A stretch of DNA of 56,890 nt from Burkholderiaceae bacterium (GTDB lineage Bacteria > Pseudomonadota > Gammaproteobacteria > Burkholderiales > Burkholderiaceae_D), in contig JARLJG010000040.1 of assembly GCA_031291325.1 (NCBI GenBank), forward strand, positions 1-56,890. Direction: 5' to 3'. Numbering within the stretch: the stretch's first letter is position 1; each line of letters starts with the position of its first letter. The translations under genes were made by a program, and so were the position numbers. Shown here one piece after another: positions 44,354 to 53,653 of the stretch. A model generated the notes under the pieces. The model did no database searches and had not been told where the DNA came from. It saw only the letters and a program-made list of their open reading frames with translations.

Positions 44354-44823
44354 CGATTGGGGTCCTCGTAGATGCCTCTCGGCTTATCAATTATGTACCA
44401 AATTGGCACTAACTCCCAACGACCGGTCATGGCCTTTTGTTATCGATTTTACTCAAACTAACAACGGCGGCACTCAATCTTTTCCTGCCATCGATACGCA
44501 CCGCAACCGCCGAAAAGAAAGCAAGCCGTGCCCAGATCGCAAGCTTGACGTATTCTCGGTTACGACGCCCCCAACCAGGGGTCAAGCCTCGTGCCGCGGG
44601 ATCGACGCAAATATGCGGACGCAGAAGCCGCCGGGTTGGTATGGAAAAACTGCTATTTTTTTCCGCTCCGGGAAATGCGCGCGCGACGCCAAGACGCCAC
44701 ACGCATAGCGAAAATTCTCCCTTTTCCTACAGGCAAGGAATATACTGATGAGAGGCGAGACGCGGTGTTGCTACCCGTTCTGTGATTTTTTTTATCAAGC
44801 GCAAAAGGCGCTGGGAGTCAGAA
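44354..44823. other. gene-less stretch upstream of the MCP at 44824
   Basis: 470 bp. Open frames on both strands lack ribosome binding sites and have unlikely compositions. The last 100 bp are AT-richer and should contain the MCP promoter. No FliA-type site, repeat or clear hairpin was found. Confidence 0.5.
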
Positions 44824-46560
44824 GTGAAATCGATTTACGATTTGAAGATCGCCACCAAGTTATTGCTGTCGTTTTCCGCAGTCCTTATCCTCACGGGTTT
44901 TCTCGGTATATTTTCGATCGTTCAATTGTCCAAGGTCAACCAGACCGCGACCGAACTGGAAACCAAATGGATGCCGAATGTCCAGACGCTGCTTGAACTT
45001 AAAGCAACCATGCAGCGCATCCGCACGCTTGAATATGCGTCCATGATCTTCTCTGACGGCGAGAACGCCCCCAAGGTACAGGCGCTTCTCGAAAGCTCGC
45101 TGAGTTCTTTCAAGAGCAACAGCGAAAAATATGCCAAACTGGTTTCCCAGCCTGAGGACAAGCGCTTGTACGCCGAATTCGCCGGCAACTGGGAAAAATA
45201 CCTGGTCGAGCATGAGAAGGTCGTCCAGCTTCTCAAGGAAGGCAACGAAGTCAAAGTCAAGGAAACCATCAGTGGCGAGTCGCTCAAGTTGAACGGCTTG
45301 CTGGCCAAGCAGCTCGATGAAATGGTCAAGATCAACGTCGATGGCGGCGACAATGCCGGCCAGACCGGCGACCGCTTGTATGCATCGTCGCGCCTGTGGA
45401 TCGTGGTCACCCTGGTCGCTTGTATCGCGCTCGGCTTGGTGTTGGCGCTGTGGGTCTCGCGCATCGTCTCCAAACCTTTGAACGAAGCCTTGAAAGTCGC
45501 CCAGGCGGTTGCCGCCGGCGACCTGACCAGCCGCATCGAGCATAACGCCAACGACGAAACCGGCATGCTGATGCAAGCGCTCAGGGACATGAACGACAAG
45601 CTGCTGAAGATCGTCAGTGAAGTGCGCGCCGGCACCGACACCATCGCCACCGCATCGGCAGAAATCGCCTCCGGCAATCTGGATCTGTCGCAGCGCACCG
45701 AGGAACAAGCCAGTTCGCTGGAAGAAACCGCCTCGTCGATGGAAGAACTCACCTCCACCGTCAAGCAAAACGGCGAAAATGCACGCCAGGCCAACCAGTT
45801 GGCGGCCTCCGCCTCGGACGTTGCAGTGCGCGGCGGCGAAGTGGTTGCCAACGTGGTTCACACGATGGGTTCGATCAACGATTCATCGAAGAAGATCGTC
45901 GATATTATCAGCGTCATCGACGGCATCGCCTTCCAGACCAATATCCTGGCACTGAACGCGGCTGTCGAAGCGGCGCGAGCCGGCGAACAGGGACGCGGCT
46001 TTGCCGTGGTCGCCGCCGAAGTGCGCAACCTGGCGCAGCGCTCGGCCGCCGCCGCCAAGGAAATCAAGACCTTGATCGGCGACTCGGTGGAAAAAGTCGA
46101 AGCCGGCAGCAAACTGGTCAACCAGGCCGGCGCGACGATGGATGAAATCGTCGCCAGCGTGCGCCGCGTCACCGACATCATGAGCGAAATCACGATCGCC
46201 AGCAACGAGCAGGAATCCGGCATCGGCCAGATCAATATCGCCATCACGGAAATGGACAACGTCACCCAGCAAAACGCCGCGCTGGTGGAGGAAGCCGCCG
46301 CCGCCGCCGGCTCGCTGCAAGAGCAGGCCGCAAGCCTGTCGGAAATCGTCGCCGTCTTCAAGCTCGACGCCGCCCATATCGTGCGCGCCGCCAAGGCGCA
46401 ACCTGCCCCTCGCGCCAGCGTCGTCGCCAAGCCGGCAACCAGGCTCGCCGCGGCAAAACCGGCGCCCACGCATAGCACAGGCCGCGCGCTGGCCAAGCCG
46501 CCTGCGCGCCCTGTTCCAACTGCAGCGGGTGGCAGCAACGACGATTGGGAAGAGTTTTAG
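44824..46560 (+). CDS. methyl-accepting chemotaxis protein with four-helix-bundle sensor and DWEEF tail
   Basis: This 578-residue receptor has membrane segments at about 12-32 and 190-210 enclosing a 4HB_MCP-type helical sensor. HAMP and the canonical hairpin ([26 protein letters not shown]) follow. A 65-residue Ala/Pro/Arg linker ends in DDWEEF, a CheR/CheB docking pentapeptide identical to that of the 5261 receptor. The start is a GTG at 44824 with GGGAG 7 bases upstream, giving a normal short N-terminus; the open frame begins 14 codons earlier with an implausible basic extension. Confidence 0.92.
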   Translation: MKSIYDLKIATKLLLSFSAVLILTGFLGIFSIVQLSKVNQTATELETKWMPNVQTLLELKATMQRIRTLEYASMIFSDGENAPKVQALLESSLSSFKSNSEKYAKLVSQPEDKRLYAEFAGNWEKYLVEHEKVVQLLKEGNEVKVKETISGESLKLNGLLAKQLDEMVKINVDGGDNAGQTGDRLYASSRLWIVVTLVACIALGLVLALWVSRIVSKPLNEALKVAQAVAAGDLTSRIEHNANDETGMLMQALRDMNDKLLKIVSEVRAGTDTIATASAEIASGNLDLSQRTEEQASSLEETASSMEELTSTVKQNGENARQANQLAASASDVAVRGGEVVANVVHTMGSINDSSKKIVDIISVIDGIAFQTNILALNAAVEAARAGEQGRGFAVVAAEVRNLAQRSAAAAKEIKTLIGDSVEKVEAGSKLVNQAGATMDEIVASVRRVTDIMSEITIASNEQESGIGQINIAITEMDNVTQQNAALVEEAAAAAGSLQEQAASLSEIVAVFKLDAAHIVRAAKAQPAPRASVVAKPATRLAAAKPAPTHSTGRALAKPPARPVPTAAGGSNDDWEEF

Positions 46561-46576
46561 GCTAGTGCATGAGCGG

Positions 46577-46604
46577 GCTCTGTCGGCGCCGTCGCCGACA
46601 GAGC
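46577..46604. terminator. hairpin after the MCP gene
   Basis: GCTCTGTCGGCG, loop CCGT and the exact reverse complement, 16 bp after the stop. It also lies downstream of the convergent substrate-binding-protein gene and may serve both. No T run follows. Confidence 0.55.
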
Positions 46605-46694
46605 TGCATCGAAAAACTGCCGATTATTTCGGCCTGAAATACGCAAGGCAAATCCTCATGCAGCTTGCCGCCATGCGTAAATTCAGGCGATTCC

Positions 46695-47381
46695 CTACAG
46701 TTTCTTGGCAGCTAGCATCAGTTTGGCAATCGTTTGCGCATCGGTATTGGGATTGCATGCAAGATAGACATCCAGTGTCTGTATCGTATACACACTATGA
46801 ATCTTTATTTTTTGATTATTTTTCTCGATCAAATAATAAGCAACCTGCTCGTCGTCGACCCATAGATCGATGCGATTCAATGCCAGCTTGTATAGGTTGT
46901 TGACATCGTCCGGGGCAGTATCGACATCCCAATTCAGGCTCTTGAAGTATTTATCCATTGCGTCGCCGTTATAGGTTCCGATCCTATATCCCTTGGCGTC
47001 GTCCAATGATTTCAATGCGATATGCGAATCGTCCCTTGCGAGAAACACGCGCCGGATTTGCATCAAGGCCGGCGCTATCCAAATAAACTGGCTTTCCCGT
47101 TCCGGCGTGCGGGCTATCGAAAATACACAGACGTTCGGCAGCGATTTGGCCATGTCGAAAGCGCGCGCAAAGGGATACAGGTCAAGGCTGTACGAAAGAC
47201 CGGCCTTATCCATCAGCTTCCTGATCCTGGATGTTGCAGTGCCGACAATTTTATCATCCTGCAACATCTGTCTTGGCGGGCGATTCTCCGTCACGAGAAT
47301 TAAAGGAGCTGCGGTCGAAAATCGGCACGCTCCTATCAAAAGAAGCATCAAGCAAGCATAAAAAGGCGTCTTGATTTTCAC
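46695..47381 (-). CDS. periplasmic substrate-binding protein (amino-acid type, SBP_bac_3-like)
   Basis: This 228-residue protein has a signal peptide (residues 1-24, Cys19 could alternatively be lipidated) and a domain like orphan extracellular solute-binding proteins of family 3: ILVTENRPPRQMLQDDK, then a SLDLYPFARAF strand, SIARTPERESQFIWIAPAL and GYRIGTYNGDAMDKYF. Such orphan proteins without an ABC transporter beside them are common in this group, and may feed chemoreceptors or kinases. The start is taken at GTG 47381, before the signal peptide; an ATG at residue -18 is possible. Confidence 0.75.
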   Translation of the reverse strand: MKIKTPFYACLMLLLIGACRFSTAAPLILVTENRPPRQMLQDDKIVGTATSRIRKLMDKAGLSYSLDLYPFARAFDMAKSLPNVCVFSIARTPERESQFIWIAPALMQIRRVFLARDDSHIALKSLDDAKGYRIGTYNGDAMDKYFKSLNWDVDTAPDDVNNLYKLALNRIDLWVDDEQVAYYLIEKNNQKIKIHSVYTIQTLDVYLACNPNTDAQTIAKLMLAAKKL

Positions 47382-47553
47382 GGTCGCAAGCTCGCTGTAT
47401 AGGTCGGCGCCGACCCGTATGAAAACGCGTGACATCGGCCCATCGCTGCAAAATCTGCGACTTTGCGCAGCTTGCCATCGCAGCATGTCGGGAAATTATT
47501 TATTTGTTCAGTCTATAAGCCTTGGACACTTTTGGCAATTCCCGGTTGGATTC

Positions 47554-49257
47554 TCAAAGCACCGTCAGCGCCAATTCCCGTTTGACCTGCTCGATGACAT
47601 CGGCCCACTCGCCCATCGTCGATTGCCGGAAAATACGCATGCTCGGATACCACGGCGTATCGGCGCGGGCCGTCAACCAGCGCCAGCAACTATTGCGCCG
47701 ATTGAGCAGCCACACCGGCTTGCCGATCGCGCCGGCCAGATGCGCAACCGAGGTGTCGACGCAAACGACCAGGTCCAGATTTTCCATCAACGCTGCGGTG
47801 TCGTCGAAATTGCCCAATTCCGTCGTGTAATCGACCAGCCGGGGATGCGCATGCGCCAGTCTTGCCGCTTCGTCTTGCAATTGCAGGCTGATAAATTCGA
47901 TCCCGGCAAGCTCCAGCAGCGGCGCTATACGGTCGAACTGGATCGAGCGTTGCCGGTCGGCGACCCGCACCGGATCCATCCAGGCCAGGTGTTTGCGGGT
48001 GCCGCCGGCCCACGCCAGGCCGACCCGCAGCCGCGTCTTTTGGCCCAATTTTCCGCGCCAATAGGCGACCTTGTCCGCGTTTGCCGACAAATACGGCGAT
48101 GCTGCCGGGATGGTCGCCAATTCGGTCTTGCATGCCAACGGCAAGCTCATCAGCGGACAGTGGTAATCGAAGGGCGGCAAGCTTTCCCCGACGCCAAAAA
48201 CGCCAGCGACACCCTTGCAGCTGGCCGCCAGCGATGTCAACGACCGTTGCACTTCGAGGTGCACGGTCGCCCCGCGCTCTGCCAGCAGCGTCGCATAGCG
48301 CAGGAATTGCAGCGTATCGCCGAAACCCTGCTCGGCATGCAGCAGGATCGATTTATTCTCGAGCGGAACTTCGCCCAACCACAGCGGCGCCGCGAACTGC
48401 CGCTGGGCATCGAGCAGCCCGGTTTGCCAGCGGCATTCGTATTGCTGCCAACCTTCCGTGTAGCGTCCCTGCGACAGCAGCAGCATGCTCAAGTTATATC
48501 GAGCGCGCGCCAAATCGGGCGCCAGCGCCAGCGCGCGGCGGTAGCTTGCTTCCGCATCGTCGAACAGCCCGAGATCCCGCAGCGTATTGCCCAGGTTGCC
48601 GTAGGCCGAGACGAAATTGGGGTCGAGTGCGAGCGCCTGCCGGCAACTGGCCGCGGAGTCGTCGAGTTGCCCTAGGTCGCGCAAAACGGTGCCCAGGTTG
48701 TTATGCGCGTCGGCAAAGTCGGGCCTGAGCGCGAGCGCGCTGCGGTAGCTCGCTGCGGCGTCTTCCGGCCTCCCAAGCTCATTCAAGGTAACGCCGAGAT
48801 CGTAGTGCACCTGGTGATAAGCCGGATTGATTGCCAGCGCGCGGCGGTAGCCGGCCGCCGCTTCGTCGAGTCGACCGAGATGCTTCAAGGCATTGGCCAA
48901 ATTGTGGTGTGCCTCGGCATCGTCGGGCATCAGTTCGATCGACTTTTGCAGCGCCACTACCGCGAGTGCGTTCTTACCCTGTCGCAACAGAGCAGTCCCC
49001 AACGCCTTGCGAATGAACTCGGACTTGGGAAATTGCTGAGCAAGAACGCGCGCGCGGCTCTCCACTTCCGCAAAGCGCCGATTGTTGAACAGATCGATCA
49101 ACACTCTCGTATCGGCCTCGGTCGGCGCCTTATTTTGGACAGCCGGTCGCGCCGCCGGAGCCTGGGTCGTGCCCTGTCCACAGCATTTCTTGAATTTCTT
49201 GCCGCTGCCGCACACGCAGGGATCGTTTCTCCCAGGCGAATATTGCTTTTTTAGCAT
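47554..49257 (-). CDS. SEC-C zinc motif - TPR - glycosyltransferase-like protein, 567 aa
   Basis: The N-terminus has the SEC-C zinc-binding motif RNDPCVCGSGKKFKKCC (about 10-27). Eight or so tetratricopeptide repeats follow (about 50-280; for example ALAINPAYHQVHYDLGVTLN). The C-terminal half resembles the glycosyltransferase family 9 or O-GlcNAc-transferase-like part often fused to TPRs (AEQGFGDTLQFLRYATLLAE, VGLAWAGG, VDTSVAHLAGAIGKPVW). It may glycosylate protein targets presented by the TPRs. The SEC-C fusion is less usual. The ribosome binding site is weak. Confidence 0.82.
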   Translation of the reverse strand: MLKKQYSPGRNDPCVCGSGKKFKKCCGQGTTQAPAARPAVQNKAPTEADTRVLIDLFNNRRFAEVESRARVLAQQFPKSEFIRKALGTALLRQGKNALAVVALQKSIELMPDDAEAHHNLANALKHLGRLDEAAAGYRRALAINPAYHQVHYDLGVTLNELGRPEDAAASYRSALALRPDFADAHNNLGTVLRDLGQLDDSAASCRQALALDPNFVSAYGNLGNTLRDLGLFDDAEASYRRALALAPDLARARYNLSMLLLSQGRYTEGWQQYECRWQTGLLDAQRQFAAPLWLGEVPLENKSILLHAEQGFGDTLQFLRYATLLAERGATVHLEVQRSLTSLAASCKGVAGVFGVGESLPPFDYHCPLMSLPLACKTELATIPAASPYLSANADKVAYWRGKLGQKTRLRVGLAWAGGTRKHLAWMDPVRVADRQRSIQFDRIAPLLELAGIEFISLQLQDEAARLAHAHPRLVDYTTELGNFDDTAALMENLDLVVCVDTSVAHLAGAIGKPVWLLNRRNSCWRWLTARADTPWYPSMRIFRQSTMGEWADVIEQVKRELALTVL

Positions 49258-49653
49258 GACCGAGTGCGAACCTTATCAAATAGGACATAAATGGACATGC
49301 TGCTATCCTACTATAAACCATGCCTTCGCCAAATACTTCGCGCGCGGATCTCTACAATCTTATCGGTCTCGATCGCTGTGCTAGCCAGGTCGATGCAAAT
49401 CGCCCTCGCCGCCTGCAAATCACGATATGGGCAAACCCAGGGCGCAATTTGTAGATCGGGTCGATCCTTCCCATTCCACAAGAACATCGTCGACAGGGTG
49501 CGTTGCCGCACAGAGGCGAACATCGCGACGCGATACCATCACTTTCAATGCAAATCATTGGCTCGCTCCCAATGCGCCACATCGTTGGAACCAGCCCCAC
49601 GGGGCTGTCCGCTTGACGCCGCAGGCACAATGGAAGGGAATGGATCGAACCTC
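49258..49653. other. gene-less stretch between divergent genes
   Basis: 396 bp between the TPR gene and the receiver gene. A longer in-frame extension of the receiver gene reaches back to 49291 but has a low-quality sequence. Both promoters should lie here; none is distinct. Confidence 0.45.
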
Positions 49654-50133
49654 ATGAATACCGAACTTCATTTTTTGGCAGTCAATAATGAGGCAAATAT
49701 TCAACTTGTCCTTGTCGCCCTTCTAAAAGAAATCGGCTATCTGAAAATCTCGGAGGCAGAAAACGGCGAAATGGCGTTGCGCGCTATCAAGTCCGCAAAA
49801 CTGATCGGCGCGCCTATCGAATTTGTCATCACCGATTTCGACATGCCATTGATGAATGGCTTGACGCTCATTCATTCAATTCGTCAAGATCCGGAAACGA
49901 GTCAAATACCTATTCTGATGTTCTCTTCGCACGCCAACAAAGAGAATATCCTTGCCGCCGCCGAAGCGGGCGCAGACGATTACATCGTGCGACCTTTCAA
50001 CGCAAGCATTCTCCGAAAAAAATTGGAAAAAATACTTGCGCAACGAAAATTAGCCATCGTCGATTTGCCTGGCGGAGCAATGGATAATCGAACGCGCAAC
50101 CCGCTGACTGTGTGGAAAGGTCCGTTGGGCTGA
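49654..50133 (+). CDS. CheY-like single-domain receiver with altered acidic pocket
   Basis: A 159-residue protein with the receiver fold and a 25-residue tail. The phosphoacceptor Asp61 is present (VITDFDMPLMNG) as is the Ser at the Thr/Ser site (FSSHA, 91-92). The N-terminal acidic pair that binds magnesium is Asn11-Asn12 (FLAVNNEANI), and the invariant lysine is replaced by Arg113 (IVRPF). It may therefore act without normal phosphorylation or bind metal weakly. The start is uncertain; ATG 49630 would add eight residues. It is the only stand-alone receiver in the window and could serve any of the MCPs or the jqsS-like kinase. Confidence 0.8.
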   Translation: MNTELHFLAVNNEANIQLVLVALLKEIGYLKISEAENGEMALRAIKSAKLIGAPIEFVITDFDMPLMNGLTLIHSIRQDPETSQIPILMFSSHANKENILAAAEAGADDYIVRPFNASILRKKLEKILAQRKLAIVDLPGGAMDNRTRNPLTVWKGPLG

Positions 50134-50521
50134 TGCTTCGCCGGCGCAACATCGGACGTTCGCACAGGCAATAACCCTCTTCGCCCACCACCCTTGGTCG
50201 TCGCTTCGGCTGCGTTCGAGCTGCGATATCTCGCGTCAGCCCGCGCTACGCGCTGTGGATAATCCCAGCAAATTCTTCAATTCGCGGAGCGCATCGCCAC
50301 CCGCCCGCAACGGCTGGCATGACGATTTCGACGGCTCCGACACCGCACTGTGGCGATTTTGCTTTGCCATTTTCTAAAAAAGCGTGCTTGCGTGCAAATT
50401 TTCAGGCTATCTCCGCCCCCGCAGCAGTTACAATGACAGTCCAAAACCTGCGCAGCGAGGGACGAGGGCGTGCGCGGCCAATCCGCATCGAAGCTCAACC
50501 AGAATAGGCTGATAGTCCGGC
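50134..50521. other. gene-less stretch upstream of the kinase fusion
   Basis: 388 bp with no supported gene. The last 100 bp should contain the promoter of the kinase gene. No repeat or hairpin stood out. Confidence 0.45.
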
Positions 50522-52912
50522 ATGGAAAAACTTGGGCACTTCCGTATCGTAGGGGTCCTCGGCGAGGGGGCGATGGGCGAGGTTTTTCACGCTATCGACA
50601 AGAAGCTGGATCGTCCGGTCGCGCTCAAGGTGCTGCACCTGAAGCTGGCCAACCAGGAATACGCGCAGTATGCGGCGCGCCTGATGCAGGAGGCGCGCTC
50701 GGCGGCGCGCTTGAATCATCCCAACATCATCACCATGTTCGACTGCGGCGAAATCGACGGCTGCACCTATTTGTCGATGGAGATGGTGAAGGGCAGGAAC
50801 CTGCGCTCCATCCTCGACGAGACGCCGGTCATGCCGGTCTCCAAGGTGATTACGCTGGCGGCGGAATTGTTCGATGCGCTGGCCTTCGCCCACCAGGCGC
50901 AGGTGGTGCACCGCGACATCAAGCCGGCCAACCTGATGTTCAACGCCGAAGGCCGCTTGAAGATCACCGATTTCGGCATCGCGCAACTGCCCAACAGCGA
51001 TTTGACGCAGACCAACATGGTGCTCGGCTCGCCGTTGTACATGTCGCCGGAGCAATTGGAAAGCAGCCGCGTCGATGGCCGCGCCGATATCTTCTCCGCC
51101 GGCGTGGTGTTGTACGAGGCGCTGACCGGCGGCCCGCCGTTTACCGGCAAGAATATCGGCGCCATCGCCTACAAGATCGTCACCGAAGAGCCGCCCGCGC
51201 CGTCGACGGTCAATCCGCAGGTGCCGCAATGGTTGTCCGACATCGTGATGCACTGCCTGCGCAAAAAGCCGGAGGACCGCTACCAGACCGCCGACGTGGC
51301 GTTGGCCGAGTTGCGCGAAAAGTCGGCGGCACTTGCCGGCGCGGCGACCGTCGCAGCCACCGGTGTCAGCGCCACCGTCGCCCGCGCTGCCACGGAGCAC
51401 GCCAGCCCGCTGGCTGCGACCTTCAACCAGACCTATACGTCCTCGGTGGTGTTTCTCGACATCGTCGGCTATTCCAAGCTGGCCAACGATGTGCAGAGCA
51501 AGCTCAAGCAACAGTTCAATGCGCTGTTGAAGCTGGGGCTGGACCAGTTGCCGACCGACCAGCGCGTGATCGTCGATACCGGCGACGGCGCGGCAATCGC
51601 CTTCCTGACCGACCAGGTGGCGGCGCTGCGCTTTCTGGACCGCTACGTGCGCTTCCTCAAGGATTACCCGGACCTGAAGATCCGCACCGGCGTCAATCTG
51701 GGGCCGTGCCAGGTGGTCGAGGATATCAATGGCGGTGCGAACCTGATCGGCGACGGCATCAATGCGGCGCAGCGGGTGATGAGTTTCGCGCCGACCGGCG
51801 AGGTGCTGGTGGCGCGCTCGTTCTTCGATGCCGCCACCTGGATTTCATCGGAATATGCGGCGCGCCTGTCCTTCTTCGACAACAAGAAGGACAAGCACGG
51901 GCGCACCCACGAGTTGTATCGCTTCGGCGCGGCAGCCGACAAGGGAGCGGTCGACCCGACTCTCGTGATGAAAAAGGCCGAGGCGGCGCGCAGCAAGCCG
52001 TGGATCTGGATCGGCGTCGGCGTGCTGGTGCTGGCGGTCGCGCTGGGCGGCGCGCTGGCGTTCAAGTTCAAGGGCGGCCTGCCGGGTCAGCCTGCGGCAT
52101 CGCTGGCGCAGTCCGATGCCGGCGCTGCGCCCACTACCGCGCCGCCGCTGCTGTTGCCGCCGCCGCCCGAACCGGCGGCCAGCCCCAAGGCGGCAGCGCT
52201 TTCCGCCGCCGACCTGATCCCGGGCAAGACTTTCAAGGATTGCCCGGATTGCCCGGAGATGGTGGTCTTGCCGGCTGGGAAATTCATGATGGGCAGCGAA
52301 AAATTCGATCCGCGCCATGCGCTGCATCCGGTCGCGGTGGCGCAGCCGTTTGCGCTGGGCAAGACCCCGGTCACGCAGGGCCAATGGCGCGCCGTGATGG
52401 GCAACAATCCGAGCGGCTTTGCCAGTTGCGGCGACGCCTGCCCGGTCGAGCGCGTGAGCTGGAGCGATGCGCGCGACTACGCGCGCAAGTTGAGCGAGAT
52501 GACCGGCAAGACCTATCGCCTGCCGAGCGAAGCGGAGTGGGAATATGCCTGCCGCGCCGGCACCCGGCAGGAATACTGCGGCGGCAACGACGCCAACCTG
52601 GTGGCATGGCACGCCGGCAACAGCGGCAACACCACCCATCCGGTAGCGAGCAAGCAAGCCAATGCCTGGGGCTTGTTCGACATGAGCGGCAATGTCTGGC
52701 AATGGACCGAGGACTGCTGGAACGACACCTACAAGGGCGCGCCGTCGACCGCCACCCCCTGGACCGCAGGCGCCTGCGCCGCCGCGCGCGTGATGCGCGG
52801 CGGCTCCTGGGGCAACGACGCACTGCTGGCGCGCGCCGAGAACCGCAGCCGCTACGGGCCGAACAACTCGGGCGACAGCCTGGGCTTTCGCGTGGCCAGA
52901 GTGGTGCCGTAG
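50522..52912 (+). CDS. Ser/Thr kinase - class III cyclase - membrane - FGE-sulfatase-like fusion, 796 aa
   Basis: Four modules in one chain. Residues 1-265 form a Hanks-type kinase with all catalytic marks: GEGAMGEV, Lys36, HRDIKPAN (130-137) and DFG (150-152), then SPEQLE. Residues about 300-470 resemble a class III nucleotide cyclase: metal aspartates Asp313 (FLDIVGYS) and Asp355 (TGDG) and the Asn/Arg pair in GINAAQR are present, but the usual substrate-recognition lysine is not evident. One membrane helix (494-515) and a Pro/Ala linker lead to a periplasmic formylglycine-generating-enzyme-like domain (about 575-796; PAGKFMMGS, LPSEAEWEYACRAG, GNVWQWTED, RGGSW, LGFRVAR). A signal could pass between periplasmic domain and kinase. 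The gene is solitary. Confidence 0.9.
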   Translation: MEKLGHFRIVGVLGEGAMGEVFHAIDKKLDRPVALKVLHLKLANQEYAQYAARLMQEARSAARLNHPNIITMFDCGEIDGCTYLSMEMVKGRNLRSILDETPVMPVSKVITLAAELFDALAFAHQAQVVHRDIKPANLMFNAEGRLKITDFGIAQLPNSDLTQTNMVLGSPLYMSPEQLESSRVDGRADIFSAGVVLYEALTGGPPFTGKNIGAIAYKIVTEEPPAPSTVNPQVPQWLSDIVMHCLRKKPEDRYQTADVALAELREKSAALAGAATVAATGVSATVARAATEHASPLAATFNQTYTSSVVFLDIVGYSKLANDVQSKLKQQFNALLKLGLDQLPTDQRVIVDTGDGAAIAFLTDQVAALRFLDRYVRFLKDYPDLKIRTGVNLGPCQVVEDINGGANLIGDGINAAQRVMSFAPTGEVLVARSFFDAATWISSEYAARLSFFDNKKDKHGRTHELYRFGAAADKGAVDPTLVMKKAEAARSKPWIWIGVGVLVLAVALGGALAFKFKGGLPGQPAASLAQSDAGAAPTTAPPLLLPPPPEPAASPKAAALSAADLIPGKTFKDCPDCPEMVVLPAGKFMMGSEKFDPRHALHPVAVAQPFALGKTPVTQGQWRAVMGNNPSGFASCGDACPVERVSWSDARDYARKLSEMTGKTYRLPSEAEWEYACRAGTRQEYCGGNDANLVAWHAGNSGNTTHPVASKQANAWGLFDMSGNVWQWTEDCWNDTYKGAPSTATPWTAGACAAARVMRGGSWGNDALLARAENRSRYGPNNSGDSLGFRVARVVP

Positions 52913-52940
52913 TTGCGCAGTGCGGCACGGAGCTGCTGAC

Positions 52941-53093
52941 ACGCAGGTTGGGCCAGCGCTTTATCAGCCCAACATCCGTCGTTCGCAAGATCGAAGGCAA
53001 TATTCGTCACCTATCCTGTTTGCGGGTTTTTCGTGATTGGATTTAGTTTTGCGTGCCGATTGTTGGGCTGATAAAGCGCTAGCCCAACCTACG
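52941..53093. repeat. REP doublet (BIME-like), head to head
   Basis: Two elements of the RAYT-linked REP family, at 52941-52975 and inverted at 53059-53093, separated by 83 bp. The cores are TTGGGCCAGCGCTTTATCAG and its inverted relative, with compensating changes from the RAYT-flanking copies. It follows the kinase gene by 28 bp. Confidence 0.8.
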
Positions 53094-53107
53094 ATCTGTA
53101 TTCGAGC

Positions 53108-53484
53108 AGGTATAGCAAAAATCACCACCGTCGTTCCCGCGTAGGCGGGAATCCATAGTGAGTTCGATCTCGCAAACGGCTTATGGATTCCCGCCTGCGC
53201 GCTAATCATTACCCACAAGTGCGTGCAAGTGCTTGGCTCCTCTCTGCCCGCTTGCGGGAGAGAGCGGCCCGCGCAAGGGGCCGGGAGAGAGGGTTTGTCG
53301 TACGCCCAAAAACCCTCTCCCCTACCCCTACGCGGGTCGCCCTCTCCCGCAAGCGGGCAGAGGGGAATGTAGCGCCACCACTCATGGGTAACGATTAGCG
53401 CCTGCGCGGGAATGACGGAGGGCTATATTGGAGCCAATTAACTCACCCAAAAAATGACCAGATGAACCGTTTTTAGAAATACGC
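53108..53484. repeat. R2 dispersed repeat, interrupted copy
   Basis: Matches 25347-25516 throughout, including the tail after the inverted pair, but is split by the 197-bp element at 53202-53398 together with a 10-bp target duplication. Confidence 0.8.
53202..53398. mobile_element. 197-bp MITE with 14-bp terminal inverted repeats
   Basis: The ends are CTAATCATTACCCA and TGGGTAACGATTAG, inverted repeats with one mismatch. CGCCTGCGCG occurs directly on both sides (53192-53201 and 53399-53408), a 10-bp target duplication. The inside has a 21-bp perfect inverted pair of CTCTGCCCGCTTGCGGGAGA type and an inner GAGAGGGTTT/AAACCCTCTC pair, so the element can fold fully. It has no coding capacity and must have moved with a transposase supplied elsewhere. 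Confidence 0.85.
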
Positions 53485-53653
53485 ATGATGCAAGTCAAAA
53501 ATTGGTCGACTAGCCCCATTCTGTGCTTGACGCTGTGGTCGGCTTGTCATTAGAATCGGCCTCAGTTATCAAAGTTTTACCTTGAATTTTTGTCGCGATT
53601 TTCAGCCGTTGCGCTGCCTGCCGCAGCGCCGCGCCTGGCCAGGGGGGCTTGAC

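Noticed and set aside
44427-44702. 91-codon minus-strand frame and overlapping plus-strand frames
   Set aside because: No ribosome binding site, no hydrophobic or domain pattern, strongly Arg/Pro-biased.
50470-53046. 858-codon plus-strand open frame
   Set aside because: It overlaps the kinase fusion in another frame; all kinase, cyclase and FGE motifs lie in the 50522 frame, and this product is Arg/Gly-rich without domains.
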